Source: Gammaproteobacteria bacterium (GTDB lineage: Bacteria; Pseudomonadota; Gammaproteobacteria; Acidiferrobacterales; UBA6901). From it: a stretch of DNA of 44,899 bases. Below, in pieces: positions 15,034 through 26,175 of this stretch; the first letter of the stretch is position 1, and each line of letters begins with the position of its first letter. The DNA lies in assembly GCA_016218345.1 (NCBI GenBank), contig JACREH010000079.1:1-44899 (forward strand). Direction: 5' to 3'. The notes beneath the pieces are model-generated. The model ran no database searches. It saw only the letters and a list, made by a program, of their open reading frames with translations, and was not told the origin of the DNA. Both the position numbers and the translations under genes were made by a program.

Positions 15034-15795
15034 ATGAACACCCGCGGCCTGTACACGCTGTTTTACAAGGAGCTGCTGCGCTTCTACAAGGTCGCGCTGC
15101 AAACCTTGCTGGCGCCGGTCTTGACCGCGCTGCTGTATCTGCTGGTGTTCGCGCAGGTTCTGGAGCAGCGCGCCGAGGCCTTCCCGGGGGTGAGTTACAG
15201 CGCCTTCCTGGTGCCGGGCCTGGTGATGATGTCGATGATTCAAAACGCCTTCGCCAACAGCTCGTCGAGTCTGATCCAATCCAAGGTCACCGGTAATCTG
15301 ATCTTCGTGCTGCTCGCGCCGCTCTCGGCGTTCGAGTTCCTGCTGGCGTTCGTGCTGGCGGCGATGGTGCGGGCGCTGCTGGTCGGCCTGGGGGTGTGCC
15401 TGGTGGCGCTGGTGTTTGTGCCAGTGCCGCTGCACAACGCCGGCTATGTGCTGCTGTTCGCGGTGCTGGCGAGCGCCGCGCTCGGGGCGCTCGGCGTGAT
15501 CGCCGGCATCTGGGCGGATAAATTCGATCAACTGGCCGGCTTCCAGAATTTCATCATCCTGCCGCTGTCGTTCCTGAGCGGGGTGTTCTATTCGATCCAT
15601 TCGCTGCCGGGTTTCTGGCTGACGCTGTCGCACCTCAACCCGTTCTTCTACATGATCGACGGTTTCCGCTATGGCTTCTTCGGCGCGGCCGACGTAAGCC
15701 CGGCCTTGAGCCTGGCGGTGGTGGCGCTGTTCCTGGCCGCGATCGGCGCCCTGGCGCTCGCGCTGGTGGCGCGCGGCTACAAAATCCGCAATTAA
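15034..15795 (+). CDS. yadH: ABC-2 type exporter permease (YadH-like)
   Basis: The 253-residue inner-membrane protein has six hydrophobic segments and the ABC-2 pattern: LFYKELLRFYKVALQTLLAP at the start, NSSSSLIQSKVTGNLIFVLLAPLSAFEF in the middle and FQNFIILPLSFLSGVFYSI near residue 180. It pairs with the ATPase upstream. ATG 15034 was chosen because the preceding in-frame codons derive from the palindrome. No clear Shine-Dalgarno is present. Confidence 0.92.
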   Translation: MNTRGLYTLFYKELLRFYKVALQTLLAPVLTALLYLLVFAQVLEQRAEAFPGVSYSAFLVPGLVMMSMIQNAFANSSSSLIQSKVTGNLIFVLLAPLSAFEFLLAFVLAAMVRALLVGLGVCLVALVFVPVPLHNAGYVLLFAVLASAALGALGVIAGIWADKFDQLAGFQNFIILPLSFLSGVFYSIHSLPGFWLTLSHLNPFFYMIDGFRYGFFGAADVSPALSLAVVALFLAAIGALALALVARGYKIRN

Positions 15796-15887
15796 TTACG
15801 GGTATTTTCCGGATCGGGGCTTTATCCGGGCGGGCAACCGGCGTACCCTAAGCGCCCTTGAATTAACCCCCCAATGGACGCAGTTAC

Positions 15888-16109
15888 ATGCCTACCCCAG
15901 ACGACGTCAAACGTTTCATCGAGGCCGGGATGCCGGGTGCGCGCGTCAGCGTGATCGGCGACGGCCACCACTTCGAGGCCGAAATCGTGTCGAGCGCATT
16001 CGCCGACAAGAGCCTGGTCGAGCAGCACCAGATGGTTTATCGCGCCTTGGGTGATAAAATGAAGCAAGAGATCCATGCCCTGTCGCTGCGCACCAAGGTG
16101 CCGGAGTAG
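15888..16109 (+). CDS. ibaG: BolA-family protein IbaG
   Basis: The 73-residue protein matches the short BolA subfamily IbaG/YrbA: MPTPDDVKRFIEAGMPGARVSV, GDGHHFEAEIVS and QMVYRALGDKMKQEIHALSLRT. BolA proteins bind [2Fe-2S] clusters together with CGFS monothiol glutaredoxins, and such a glutaredoxin is the next gene. The position next to mla, murA and his genes is conserved in many proteobacteria. Confidence 0.92.
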   Translation: MPTPDDVKRFIEAGMPGARVSVIGDGHHFEAEIVSSAFADKSLVEQHQMVYRALGDKMKQEIHALSLRTKVPE

Positions 16110-16144
16110 GGCGGGGTAATTCACGAATTTCTGAGGTGAGAGCA

Positions 16145-16459
16145 ATGAACGCGCAAGATCGCATCAAACAACAGGTTACCGAGAATAACATCATTCTATA
16201 TATGAAGGGCACGCCCCAGTCCCCGCAGTGCGGTTTTTCGGGCCGCTCGGTTCAGCTGTTGGAGGCCTGCGGCGCCAAGTTCGCGAGCGTCAACGTGCTC
16301 GCCGACCAGGAGATCCGCGAGGGCATCAAGCAATACTCCAACTGGCCGACGATCCCGCAGCTGTACATCAAGGGCCAATTCATCGGCGGTTGCGACATCA
16401 TCACCGACCTGTATCAGAAGGGCGAGCTGCAAAAACTCGTCACCGGCGCCCAGGCGTAG
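16145..16459 (+). CDS. grxD: Monothiol glutaredoxin GrxD (Grx4)
   Basis: The 104-residue protein carries the CGFS active site (QCGFSGRSVQLLEACG, about residues 29-44), the cis-proline WPTIPQLYIKGQFIGGCDI and the glutathione-binding region. It belongs to the Grx4 group that carries [2Fe-2S] clusters and partners BolA proteins, fitting its place 35 bp after ibaG. ATG 16145 has GAGGTGAG upstream; a GTG 9 bases earlier is less likely. Confidence 0.95.
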   Translation: MNAQDRIKQQVTENNIILYMKGTPQSPQCGFSGRSVQLLEACGAKFASVNVLADQEIREGIKQYSNWPTIPQLYIKGQFIGGCDIITDLYQKGELQKLVTGAQA

Positions 16460-16492
16460 GCGTTGAGCACCGCCCTTATTTCCGGTTGCGAC

Positions 16493-16524
16493 GCGGGCTG
16501 CCGACAGGCGGCCCGCTCTTTTTT
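16493..16524 (+). terminator. Rho-independent terminator after grxD
   Basis: GCGGGCTGCC pairs with GGCGGCCCGC around GACA (16493-16516), followed by TCTTTTTT (16517-16524). It ends the ibaG-grxD transcript before murA. Confidence 0.85.
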
Positions 16525-16551
16525 AGGAAGTTTTTATTAACGTATGATTAC

Positions 16552-16627
16552 TTGACGCGAAGCCGCGAAGGCGCAAAGAAATGCTGAGAAAAATAAACCC
16601 AAAAACCTCTTTGCGTCCTTGCGTCAA
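16552..16627. repeat. CGCAAAGG-type periodic palindrome
   Basis: Left arm 16552-16581 (TTGACGCGAAGCCGCGAAGG then CGCAAAGAAA) and right arm 16607-16627 (CTCTTTGCGTCCTTGCGTCAA) are complementary. It ends 25 bases before the murA start. Confidence 0.85.
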
Positions 16628-16637
16628 AAACCAGTAA

Positions 16638-17981
<1,344 letters not shown>

Positions 17982-18005
17982 CCCGCCGCGGGTCCCGGGA
18001 AAAAA

Positions 18006-18067
18006 TTTAACCACGGGGAACACGGGGGCGAATCTTGCGGATTCCCCCGTGATCCCCGTGGTTAAAA
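18006..18067. repeat. CACGGGGAA-type periodic palindrome
   Basis: Left arm 18006-18028 (TTTAACCACGGGGAACACGG, then GG) and right arm 18042-18067 (CCCCGTGATCCCCGTGGTTA, then AAA) are nearly perfectly complementary. It lies between murA and hisG and ends 40 bases before the hisG start. Confidence 0.85.
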
Positions 18068-18107
18068 GCTTTAGAATAACAATCAACCAAGCCGTCTGTA
18101 TCGAACC

Positions 18108-18761
18108 ATGACCGAATCGCTAAAAATCGCCCTCTCCAAGGGGCGCATCCTCGAAGAGGGTCTGCCGCTGCTGGCCAAGGCCGGCATCGTGCCGCGCGAG
18201 GACCCGGCCAAGAGCCGCAAGCTGATCCTCGACACCAACCTCGACAACGTGCAGCTCGTGATCATCCGCGCCGCCGACGTGCCGACTTACGTGCAATACG
18301 GCGCCGCCGACCTCGGCATGGCCGGCAAGGACGTGCTCATGGAATACGGCGGCGACGGCCTGTACGAGCTGCTCGATCTCAAGATCGCCGTCTGCCGCCT
18401 GATGGTGGCCGAGCCGGCCAAACTCGCCCAGCAGGACGACCCGAAGAAATGGACGCGGCTGCGCATCGCCACCAAATACCCAGCCATCACCCGTCGGCAC
18501 TTCGCGGCCAAGGGCATCCAGACCGACATCATCAAGCTCTACGGCTCGATGGAGCTCGCGCCGCTCGTGGGCTTGTCCGACCGCATCGTCGATCTGGTCG
18601 GGACCGGCAAGACCCTGAAGGCCAACGGCCTGGTCGAGGTCGAGCACATCGCCGACATCAGTGCCTGGCTGGTCGCCAACAAGGCGTCCATGAAAATGAA
18701 GCACGCCGCCGTCAAGGGTCTGGTCGATCGCCTGGCGAGCGCGATACCGGGCCGGCCATGA
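18108..18761 (+). CDS. hisG: ATP phosphoribosyltransferase, short form
   Basis: HisG joins ATP and PRPP in the first step of histidine synthesis. The 217-residue length and start [18 protein letters not shown] identify the short form without the C-terminal regulatory domain; conserved parts are [13 protein letters not shown] and [18 protein letters not shown]. Short HisG proteins work with the regulatory subunit HisZ, which is not in this window. The stop overlaps the hisD start as ATGA. Confidence 0.95.
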   Translation: MTESLKIALSKGRILEEGLPLLAKAGIVPREDPAKSRKLILDTNLDNVQLVIIRAADVPTYVQYGAADLGMAGKDVLMEYGGDGLYELLDLKIAVCRLMVAEPAKLAQQDDPKKWTRLRIATKYPAITRRHFAAKGIQTDIIKLYGSMELAPLVGLSDRIVDLVGTGKTLKANGLVEVEHIADISAWLVANKASMKMKHAAVKGLVDRLASAIPGRP

Positions 18762-20065
18762 CGGCCGTCAACATCCGGATGTTGCGCAGCGCGGACGCCG
18801 ATTTTCGCGCGGCACTCGCGCGCCTGCTGGATCGCGCCCAGTCGGCCGCCGCCGAGGTCGAGCCGCAGGTGCGCGCGATCATCGACGCGGTGCGCGCGCG
18901 CGGCGACGCCGCGCTGCTCGACTACACGGCGCGCTTCGACCGTTTCCAACCGGCTTCGGCCGCGGCCCTGGAGTTGCCGCGCACCCGGCTGAAGGCCGCC
19001 GCCGCGGCGATCCCGGCGGTGCAGCGCGAGGCGCTGACGGACGCCGCCGAGCGCATCCGCGCCTATCACGCGCGCCAGAAACTCGAATCCTGGAGCTACA
19101 CCGAGGCCGACGGCACGCGCCTCGGCCAGCAAGTGACCGCGCTCGACCGCGTTGGCCTGTACGTGCCGGGCGGCAAGGCGGCGTATCCGTCGTCGGTGTT
19201 GATGAACGCCATCCCCGCCAAGCTCGCGGGCGTGGCCGAGCTGGTCATGGTCGTGCCGACGCCCGATGGTGACGTCAGCGAACTGGTGCTCGCGGCCGCG
19301 CACATCGCCGGCGTCGACCGGGTGTTCACCATCGGCGGCGCGCAGGCGGTGGCGGCGCTCGCCTACGGTACCGCGACCGTGCCGCGCGTCGACAAGATCG
19401 TCGGCCCCGGAAATATTTACGTTGCCACCGCCAAGCGCCTGGTGTTCGGTCAGGTGGCCATCGACATGATCGCCGGGCCGTCGGAAGTCGTGGTGGTCGC
19501 CGACGCCGGCGCCGATCCCGAGTGGGTGGCGATGGATCTGTTTTCCCAGGCCGAGCACGACGAGCAGGCGCAGGCCATCTTGATCAGCCCGGACGAGGCG
19601 TTCCTCGCCAAGGTGCGCGCCGCCATCGAGCGCCTGCTGGACGGCATGGAGCGCAGCGCCGTGATCCGCGCGTCGCTCGAAGGCCGCGGCGCGCTGATCT
19701 CGGTGCCGGACATGGATGCCGCGCTCACGCTGGTGAACGAGATCGCGCCCGAGCATCTGGAGCTGGCGGTCGAGAATCCCGAGAAATTGTTGGCGCGCGT
19801 CCGGCACGCCGGCGCGGTGTTCCTCGGCCGTTACAGCGCCGAGACGCTGGGCGATTACTGCGCCGGGCCGAACCACGTGCTGCCGACCTCCGGCACGGCG
19901 CGGTTCTCCTCGCCGCTCGGGGTGTACGATTTTCAGAAGCGCACCAGCCTCATTCAGTGCAGCGCGCCGGGCGCGCAAGCGCTCGCCAAGATCGCCTCGG
20001 TGCTGGCGAACGGCGAAGGCCTGACCGCGCACGCCCGCGCGGCCGAGTATCGGATAAAGAAATAG
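18758..20065 (+). CDS. hisD: Histidinol dehydrogenase
   Basis: HisD oxidises histidinol to histidine in two NAD-dependent steps, the end of the pathway. The 435-residue product has the family blocks [32 protein letters not shown] and [12 protein letters not shown] with zinc-ligand Gln and His. [18 protein letters not shown] and the C-terminal HARAAEYR follow. Start ATG 18758 is in the ATGA overlap with hisG; the open frame upstream lies inside hisG. Confidence 0.95.
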   Translation: MTAVNIRMLRSADADFRAALARLLDRAQSAAAEVEPQVRAIIDAVRARGDAALLDYTARFDRFQPASAAALELPRTRLKAAAAAIPAVQREALTDAAERIRAYHARQKLESWSYTEADGTRLGQQVTALDRVGLYVPGGKAAYPSSVLMNAIPAKLAGVAELVMVVPTPDGDVSELVLAAAHIAGVDRVFTIGGAQAVAALAYGTATVPRVDKIVGPGNIYVATAKRLVFGQVAIDMIAGPSEVVVVADAGADPEWVAMDLFSQAEHDEQAQAILISPDEAFLAKVRAAIERLLDGMERSAVIRASLEGRGALISVPDMDAALTLVNEIAPEHLELAVENPEKLLARVRHAGAVFLGRYSAETLGDYCAGPNHVLPTSGTARFSSPLGVYDFQKRTSLIQCSAPGAQALAKIASVLANGEGLTAHARAAEYRIKK

Positions 20066-20074
20066 AATAATTTT

Positions 20075-20362
20075 CGCCGCAGAGACGCAGAGGACGCAGA
20101 GAAAAACTTTATTGGGCTAAAAGACCGTGTGCGCTCGATCCCCTGCGCCGAATTTATCCAGCATGCGTGCCTTGAGGCTTTAGGGAACCTCTAATAATTC
20201 ATACTTTAGGGTGGTAGGGCGAAGCGAAATCCACCGAACAATATGATTTTGTTGGGTACGCCGCTGACGCGGCTTGACCCAACCTACATGAGAAGCAATT
20301 ATTAGAGGTTCTCTTTAATCGTGAAATTGGTTTTCTCTGCGTCCTCTGCGTCTCTGCGGCGA
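20075..20362. repeat. Three-level nested palindrome (CGCAGAGGA outer, AACCTCTAATAATT middle, GTAGGTTGGG inner)
   Basis: The outer arms 20075-20106 and 20331-20362 are built of CGCAGAGAC/GCAGAGGA units and are complementary. Inside lie AGGGAACCTCTAATAATT (20182-20199) and its near-complement (20297-20314). The centre, about 20208-20287, is a GTAGGTTGGG / CCCAACCTAC-type element. The outer right arm ends 8 bases before hisC. There is no gene in the 305 bp between hisD and hisC. Confidence 0.85.
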
Positions 20363-20370
20363 ATGATCAT

Positions 20371-21450
20371 ATGACTAATAAACCGGCCATCGAGAAACTG
20401 ATCCGCCCTGAAATACGGGCGCTCAAGGCGTACGCCGTGCCGTCGGCCAAGGGCATGGTCAAGCTCGATGCCATGGAGAATCCCTATGGCTGGCCGCCGG
20501 CGATGGTGGACGCCTGGCTGGAGGCGTTGCGCGGCGTGGCGCTCAATCGTTATCCCGATCCCGCTGCCTCCGCGCTCAAGGAACGCCTGCGCGCCGGCTT
20601 GGCGGTGCCGGCGGGCATGGAGTTGCTGCTCGGCAATGGCTCGGATGAGTTGATTCAAATGATTCTGCTTGCCCTGGCGCGGCCGGGCGCGACGGTGCTG
20701 GCGCCGGTGCCGACGTTCGCGATGTACGAATTGATCGCCGTGGCGGCCAATATGAAGTTCATCGGCGTGCCGCTCACCGACGGCTTCGATCTCGACGTGC
20801 CGGCCATGCAGGCGGCGATCGCCCAACACAAACCGGCGGTGATTTTTCTGTCTTACCCGAACAACCCGACCGGCAATCTGTTTTCGAGCGCCGCCATCGA
20901 GGCGGTGCTGCGCGCGGCCGACGGCCTGGTAGTGCTCGACGAGGCCTACCATGCCTTCGCCGGCAAGACCTATTTGGATCGCCTCGGCGGTTTCGACAAC
21001 CTGCTGGTGATGCGTACCCTGTCCAAGCAGGGCCTGGCCGGCCTGCGGCTCGGGGTCCTGGCAGGCGACCGGGCGTGGCTGCGCGAGTTCGACAAGGTGC
21101 GTCTGCCGTACAACATCGGCAGCCTCACTCAGGCGACCGCGGCATTCGCCCTGGACGCGAAGGCGGTGCTCGACGAGCAGGCGGCGCGCATCCGCGCCGA
21201 TCGCGACACCCTGACGCGCGAACTCAAAAGCCTGCCCGGCCTCCGGGTCTGGCCGAGCGAGGCCAACTTCATTCTGTTCCGGGTCGAATCCGGCGAGGCC
21301 GAGCGAGTGTTTCAGGCGCTGCTGGCCGCCGGCGTGCTGATAAAGAACCTGGCCGGCGCGGGCGGCGCGCTGGCCGGTTGCCTGCGCGTGACGGTCGGCG
21401 CGCCGGCCGAAAACGCGGCGTTTTTGCAGGCCCTGCGCGCGGCGCTGTGA
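20371..21450 (+). CDS. hisC: Histidinol-phosphate aminotransferase
   Basis: HisC transfers an amino group from glutamate to imidazole acetol phosphate. The 359-residue class II aminotransferase has NPYG (37-40), LGNGSDELI (88-95), YPNNPTGN (162-169), VLDEAYHAF with Asp190, and the PLP lysine Lys219 in RTLSKQGLAGLRLG. The ATG comes 8 bases after a palindrome arm with no Shine-Dalgarno sequence, so initiation may depend on the structured leader or on weak internal pairing. Confidence 0.95.
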   Translation: MTNKPAIEKLIRPEIRALKAYAVPSAKGMVKLDAMENPYGWPPAMVDAWLEALRGVALNRYPDPAASALKERLRAGLAVPAGMELLLGNGSDELIQMILLALARPGATVLAPVPTFAMYELIAVAANMKFIGVPLTDGFDLDVPAMQAAIAQHKPAVIFLSYPNNPTGNLFSSAAIEAVLRAADGLVVLDEAYHAFAGKTYLDRLGGFDNLLVMRTLSKQGLAGLRLGVLAGDRAWLREFDKVRLPYNIGSLTQATAAFALDAKAVLDEQAARIRADRDTLTRELKSLPGLRVWPSEANFILFRVESGEAERVFQALLAAGVLIKNLAGAGGALAGCLRVTVGAPAENAAFLQALRAAL

Positions 21451-21511
21451 GGTATTCCTGTGGTATCCGGACGGTTCTTTGACTAAGATGCCGGTTTAGC
21501 GGGCTAACTCC

Positions 21512-22123
21512 ATGGGCACAGCACCAACCAACCTCAAGCGCGCCGCGACCGTTACGCGCACCACCAAGGAAACCCAGATCACGGCCTCCGTCAATCTGGA
21601 CGGTAGCGGTGCGTCCAAGTTCGCCACCGGCATCCCGTTTCTCGAGCACATGCTCGAGCAGGTCGCGCGTCACGGCCTCATTGATCTCGACATCGCGGCG
21701 CGCGGCGATCTGCACATCGACGCCCACCACACCGTCGAGGACATCGGCATTAGCTTCGGGCAGGCGTTTGCCAAGGCGGCCGGCGACAAGCAGGGCATTA
21801 CCCGTTACGGCCACGCCTACGTTCCGCTCGACGAGGCCTTGAGCCGCGTGGTGGTCGATCTGTCCGGCCGTCCCGGCCTCGAGTACCGGGTCGAGTTCCC
21901 GCGCGCCCGCATCGGCGAGTTCGACGTCGATCTGCTGCACGAGTTCTTCCAGGGGTTCGCCAACCATGCGCTCGTCACGCTGCATGTCGACGGACTGTTC
22001 GGCAAAAACGCCCATCACATCGCCGAGACCGTGTTCAAGGCGTTCGGACGGGCGCTGCGCATGGCGCTCGAACGCGACACGCGCATCGGCAGCGCCGTGC
22101 CCTCGACCAAGGGCAGCCTGTAA
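21512..22123 (+). CDS. hisB: Imidazoleglycerol-phosphate dehydratase
   Basis: The 203-residue single-domain HisB dehydrates imidazole glycerol phosphate to the acetol phosphate. The two manganese-binding motifs are [10 protein letters not shown] (about residue 70) and [18 protein letters not shown] (about 168), and [20 protein letters not shown] is also conserved. The histidinol phosphatase domain present in some HisB proteins is absent. The extra N-terminal residues ([11 protein letters not shown]) may mean the true start is slightly downstream. Confidence 0.95.
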   Translation: MGTAPTNLKRAATVTRTTKETQITASVNLDGSGASKFATGIPFLEHMLEQVARHGLIDLDIAARGDLHIDAHHTVEDIGISFGQAFAKAAGDKQGITRYGHAYVPLDEALSRVVVDLSGRPGLEYRVEFPRARIGEFDVDLLHEFFQGFANHALVTLHVDGLFGKNAHHIAETVFKAFGRALRMALERDTRIGSAVPSTKGSL

Positions 22124-22142
22124 TTGGGTTGATTAATATTCT

Positions 22143-22243
22143 TAGCCGCGGATGAGCGCGGATCAACGCAGATTAGGAAAAACTTAAGATCTCTCTTTGG
22201 GGTTTTTGAAAATATCTGTGTTCATCTGCGTTTATCTGTGGCT
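22143..22243. repeat. CGCGGAT/CACAGAT-type periodic palindrome
   Basis: Left arm 22143-22174 (AGCCGCGGATGAGCGCGGAT, then CAACGCAGATTA) and right arm 22213-22243 (ATCTGTGTTCATCTGCGTTT, then ATCTGTGGCT) are complementary. It ends 14 bases before the hisH start. Confidence 0.85.
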
Positions 22244-22257
22244 GATTTCTTGATTTC

Positions 22258-22908
22258 ATGAATACCGTCGCAGTCATCGATTACGGCATGGGCAATCTGC
22301 GCTCGGTGTGCAAGGCGCTCGAGCATGTCGCGCCCAAGGCGCGGGTCCAGCTCACTTCCAATCCCGACGACCTGGCCAAGGCCGACCGCGTGGTGTTTCC
22401 CGGCCAGGGCGCGATCGGCGGCTGCGTGCGCGCGCTCGACAGCCACGGCCTGCGCCCGGCGCTGTTGCGCGCCCTCGAGACCAAACCGTTTCTGGGCATC
22501 TGCCTGGGGCTGCAGGCGCTGTTCGATTTCAGCGAGGAGGGCGGCGGCACGCCCGGGCTCGCGGTGCTGCCCGGGCGCGTGCCGTTGTTCCCGCCGGCGC
22601 AGATGCACGACCGCGCCACCGGCCTGCGCCTCAAGGTGCCGCACATGGGCTGGAACCAGGTGCAGCAGGTGCGGCCGCACGCGCTGTGGGAGGACATCCC
22701 GCAGGACACGCGGTTTTATTTCGTGCACAGCTATTATGTCGATTCCGGCGATCGCCGCCAGATCGCGGGCGTGACCGAGTACGGCTTGCGGTTCACCTCG
22801 GCGGCGTCGATAAATAATATCTTCGCGGTGCAATTCCACCCCGAGAAGAGCCAGAAGGCCGGACTCCGGCTGCTGGAGAATTTCGTAAACTGGGACGGAA
22901 AGGACTAG
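22258..22908 (+). CDS. hisH: Imidazole glycerol phosphate synthase glutaminase subunit
   Basis: HisH releases ammonia from glutamine and channels it to HisF. The 216-residue class I amidotransferase has VIDYGMGNLRSV at the start, the nucleophile Cys82 in FLGICLGLQALF, and the catalytic His-Glu pair in FAVQFHPEKSQ. No Shine-Dalgarno precedes ATG 22258; a palindrome arm occupies the leader. Confidence 0.96.
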   Translation: MNTVAVIDYGMGNLRSVCKALEHVAPKARVQLTSNPDDLAKADRVVFPGQGAIGGCVRALDSHGLRPALLRALETKPFLGICLGLQALFDFSEEGGGTPGLAVLPGRVPLFPPAQMHDRATGLRLKVPHMGWNQVQQVRPHALWEDIPQDTRFYFVHSYYVDSGDRRQIAGVTEYGLRFTSAASINNIFAVQFHPEKSQKAGLRLLENFVNWDGKD

Positions 22909-22916
22909 AACCTATC

Positions 22917-23030
22917 TCAAAATACCCGGGTAGGTTGGGTTGAGCGAAGCGAAACCCAACAAATCGTTGGGTTACGGCGCTTTGCGCCTAACCCAACCTA
23001 CATTGAAACCTTTTTTAGATTAGGTTCTAA
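22917..23030. repeat. Nested GTAGGTTGGGTT palindrome with AGAACCTA outer arms
   Basis: Outer AGAACCTA (about 22907-22917) and TTAGGTTCT (about 23020-23030) enclose GGTAGGTTGGGTTGAGCGAA (from 22931) and its complement ending AACCCAACCTAC (to 23002). The inner motif is a common dispersed bacterial repeat. A related copy sits inside the element at 20075-20362. Confidence 0.75.
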
Positions 23031-23091
23031 GCGAACGTCGAGAGTAATGTAGAATCCATAGGGTTTTGCCCAACCGCTAATTTTCAATATC

Positions 23092-23838
23092 ATGTCGCCA
23101 CTGCTCGTTATCCCCGCCATCGACCTCAAGGACGGTAAATGCGTGCGCCTGAAACAGGGGCGCATGGATCAAGGCACGGTCTACTCCGACGACCCGGTCG
23201 AGGTCGCCGGGCGCTGGGTGGCGGCCGGCGCCAAGCGTCTGCACGTCGTCGATCTGAATGGCGCGTTCGCCGGCAAGCCGGTCAACGCCACGGTGGTCGA
23301 GGCGATCGTCGCCAGGCATCCGAACGTGCCGGTGCAGGTCGGCGGCGGCATTCGCGACGAGGAGACCATCCAGGCCTATCTGGACGTCGGCGTGCGCTAT
23401 GTGATCCTCGGCACCAAGGCGGTCAACGTCCCGCACTTCGTCGGCGACATGTGCGCCGAATTCCCCGGCCACATCATGGTCGGTCTGGACGCGAAGGACG
23501 GCAAGGTGGCGATCGACGGCTGGTCGAAGCTTTCCGGCCACGACGTCATCGACCTCGCCCAGAAATACCAGAACGACGGCGTGGACGCGATCATCTACAC
23601 CGACATCGGGCGCGACGGCATGTTGACCGGTGTCAACATCGAGGCCACCCAGCGCCTGGCCGAGTCGATCTCGATTCCGGTGATCGCCTCGGGTGGCATC
23701 ACCGGCCTCGACGACATCCGCAAACTGTGCGCGATCGCCGACAGCGGCGTCATGGGCGCGATCACCGGCCGGGCGCTGTACGAAGGCACGCTCGACTTCG
23801 CCGAAGCCCAAAAGCTCGCCGATAAATTGTGTAAATAA
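23092..23838 (+). CDS. hisA: ProFAR isomerase
   Basis: HisA converts ProFAR to PRFAR by an Amadori rearrangement in a TIM barrel. The 248-residue protein shows [17 protein letters not shown] with the catalytic Asp9 at the N terminus, the phosphate-binding VQVGGGIRD, the second acid in [12 protein letters not shown], and [11 protein letters not shown]. The ATG is preceded by TTTTCAATATC with no clear ribosome-binding site. Confidence 0.95.
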   Translation: MSPLLVIPAIDLKDGKCVRLKQGRMDQGTVYSDDPVEVAGRWVAAGAKRLHVVDLNGAFAGKPVNATVVEAIVARHPNVPVQVGGGIRDEETIQAYLDVGVRYVILGTKAVNVPHFVGDMCAEFPGHIMVGLDAKDGKVAIDGWSKLSGHDVIDLAQKYQNDGVDAIIYTDIGRDGMLTGVNIEATQRLAESISIPVIASGGITGLDDIRKLCAIADSGVMGAITGRALYEGTLDFAEAQKLADKLCK

Positions 23839-23844
23839 TCTGGA

Positions 23845-23927
23845 GCCACAGATAAACACAGATTTGCGCTGGTATCCGTTCTGGGTTTTTGATTCTGACC
23901 CGCGTCCATCTGCGTTCATCTGCGGCT
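23845..23927. repeat. CACAGATAA-type periodic palindrome
   Basis: Left arm 23845-23866 (AGCCACAGATAAACACAGAT, then TT) and right arm 23901-23927 (CGCGTCCATCTGCGTTCATC, then TGCGGCT) are partly complementary. It ends 9 bases before the hisF start. Confidence 0.8.
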
Positions 23928-23936
23928 AAAAATCTT

Positions 23937-24698
<762 letters not shown>

Positions 24699-24706
24699 AA
24701 TATATT

Positions 24707-24779
24707 GGCCACAGATGAACACAGATAAATTCAGGTAATCGTCTGTTGATTCGAGCTAATCCGTGTTTATCCGTGGTTG
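24707..24779. repeat. CACAGATGAA-type periodic palindrome
   Basis: Left arm 24707-24733 (GGCCACAGATGAACACAGAT, then AAATTC) and right arm 24756-24779 (CTAATCCGTGTTTATCCGTG, then GTTG) are partly complementary. It lies between hisF and hisI. Confidence 0.8.
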
Positions 24780-24830
24780 AAGTCATATCCGCTGTTGCTT
24801 CTTCCCTGGCTGTGCGGTGAAATGGTCGTC

Positions 24831-25223
24831 ATGTCCAGCGAATGGCTCGAAGCAATCAAGTGGAACAGCGACGGCCTGGTGCCGGCCATCGCCCAGGAGC
24901 AGGGCAGCGGCAAGCTGTTGATGGTCGCGTGGATGAACCGCGACGCGCTGGCGGCCACGGCCAAGGAGGGGCGGGCGGTGTATTGGTCGCGCTCGCGCAA
25001 TAAGCTCTGGCGCAAGGGCGAGGAATCCGGGCATGGGCAGATCGTCAAGGATATCCGCCTGGATTGCGACAACGACGCAATCCTGCTGACGGTGGAACAA
25101 CAGGGCGGGATCGCCTGTCATACCGGGAGGCACAATTGTTTCTTTCAACAGTTCCAGGACGGGCGCTGGGTGACGGTCGAGCCGGTGATTAAGAGTCCCT
25201 CCGACATTTATCGCAAAAAGTAA
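24831..25223 (+). CDS. hisI: Phosphoribosyl-AMP cyclohydrolase
   Basis: HisI opens the purine ring of PR-AMP, step three of the pathway. The 130-residue stand-alone form has [44 protein letters not shown] and [12 protein letters not shown] with zinc-ligand cysteines. GGTGA is well spaced for ATG 24831; another ATG at 24822 is possible. HisE is a separate gene directly downstream. Confidence 0.95.
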   Translation: MSSEWLEAIKWNSDGLVPAIAQEQGSGKLLMVAWMNRDALAATAKEGRAVYWSRSRNKLWRKGEESGHGQIVKDIRLDCDNDAILLTVEQQGGIACHTGRHNCFFQQFQDGRWVTVEPVIKSPSDIYRKK

Positions 25224-25236
25224 CTCTCTTTAAGCC

Positions 25237-25560
25237 ATGTCCGATATCTTGACCCAACTCGCCGCCGTGCTGGAAGCGCGCAAGAACGCCGCGCCGGATT
25301 CGTCGTACGTCGCCGGTCTGTATGCCAAGGGACTGGACGCGATATTGAAGAAGATCGGTGAGGAGGCGACCGAGACCGTGCTCGCCGCCAAGCAGGGCGA
25401 CCGCCGCCAAATCGTCCATGAAACCGCCGACCTGTGGTTCCACACCCTGGTGCTACTTGCGCAGCAGGGCCTGAAACCGGATGATGTGTTGCAGGAGTTG
25501 GAACGGCGTTTCGGCCTCTCCGGCCTCGAGGAAAAGGCGCAACGGGGAAACAAGCCATGA
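25237..25560 (+). CDS. hisE: Phosphoribosyl-ATP pyrophosphatase
   Basis: HisE hydrolyses PR-ATP to PR-AMP, step two. The 107-residue protein is an all-alpha NTP pyrophosphatase with [29 protein letters not shown] and the acidic [14 protein letters not shown] helix. Its TGA overlaps the hinT start (ATGA, 25557-25560), linking the his cluster to hinT-tatABC. Confidence 0.95.
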   Translation: MSDILTQLAAVLEARKNAAPDSSYVAGLYAKGLDAILKKIGEEATETVLAAKQGDRRQIVHETADLWFHTLVLLAQQGLKPDDVLQELERRFGLSGLEEKAQRGNKP

Positions 25561-25892
25561 ACGATTGCCTGTTTTGCAAGATCGTGGCGGGCGAGATTCC
25601 CTCCGAGCGGGTGCACGAAGACGAGCAAGTGATCGTGTTCAAGGATATTTACCCGAAGGCGCCGGTGCACTTGCTGGTCGTGCCGCGCCTGCACGTCGCG
25701 AGCTTGAACGAGCTCGCGCCGGAGCACGACCGTCTGATGGCGCACATGCTGCGGCTGTTGCCGGAGTTGGCGCGCAAGCAGGGGTTGGCCGACGGTTTCC
25801 GGACCATCATCAATACCGGACCGGGCGGCGGCCAGGAAATTTTTCATTTACATATTCATCTCCTGGGCGGCGGCCGTCTGCCCGGGTTCTGA
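25557..25892 (+). CDS. hinT: HIT-family purine nucleoside phosphoramidase HinT
   Basis: The 111-residue protein has [20 protein letters not shown] at the start and the histidine triad [10 protein letters not shown] near residue 96. HinT hydrolyses AMP-lysine and other nucleoside phosphoramidates. It overlaps hisE and lies 20 bp before tatA, an arrangement shared by many beta- and gammaproteobacteria. Confidence 0.93.
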   Translation: MNDCLFCKIVAGEIPSERVHEDEQVIVFKDIYPKAPVHLLVVPRLHVASLNELAPEHDRLMAHMLRLLPELARKQGLADGFRTIINTGPGGGQEIFHLHIHLLGGGRLPGF

Positions 25893-25912
25893 ATCAGCAT
25901 TGGAGAGTGACG

Positions 25913-26149
25913 ATGGGTACATTCAGTATTTGGCATTGGCTGATCGTTCTGGCGATCATTTTGATCATCTTCGGCGCCAAGAAGCTGCGCAACGTCGGCA
26001 GCGACCTGGGCGGCGCCATCAAGGACTTCAAGAAGTCGATGAAGGAAGATGACGACAAGGCCAAGCAGGAGGCCGCCGGCCAGGAGAACAAGGTGATCGA
26101 AGGCAAGGCCACGCCGGTCGAGACCCCGGAGCAGCAAAAGAAGCATTGA
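25913..26149 (+). CDS. tatA: Sec-independent translocase subunit TatA
   Basis: TatA forms the pore-like assembly of the twin-arginine pathway. The 78-residue protein has an N-terminal membrane helix ([18 protein letters not shown]), the FG hinge, an amphipathic helix ([20 protein letters not shown]) and a charged tail. ATG 25913 has GGAGAGTG upstream. The open frame further upstream overlaps hinT and is not real. Confidence 0.95.
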   Translation: MGTFSIWHWLIVLAIILIIFGAKKLRNVGSDLGGAIKDFKKSMKEDDDKAKQEAAGQENKVIEGKATPVETPEQQKKH

Positions 26150-26175
26150 TCGGACCTCGATGGTAAGCCGCGTCC

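Noticed and set aside
18539-20032. Minus-strand open frame opposite hisD
   Set aside because: Antisense shadow of a clear HisD.
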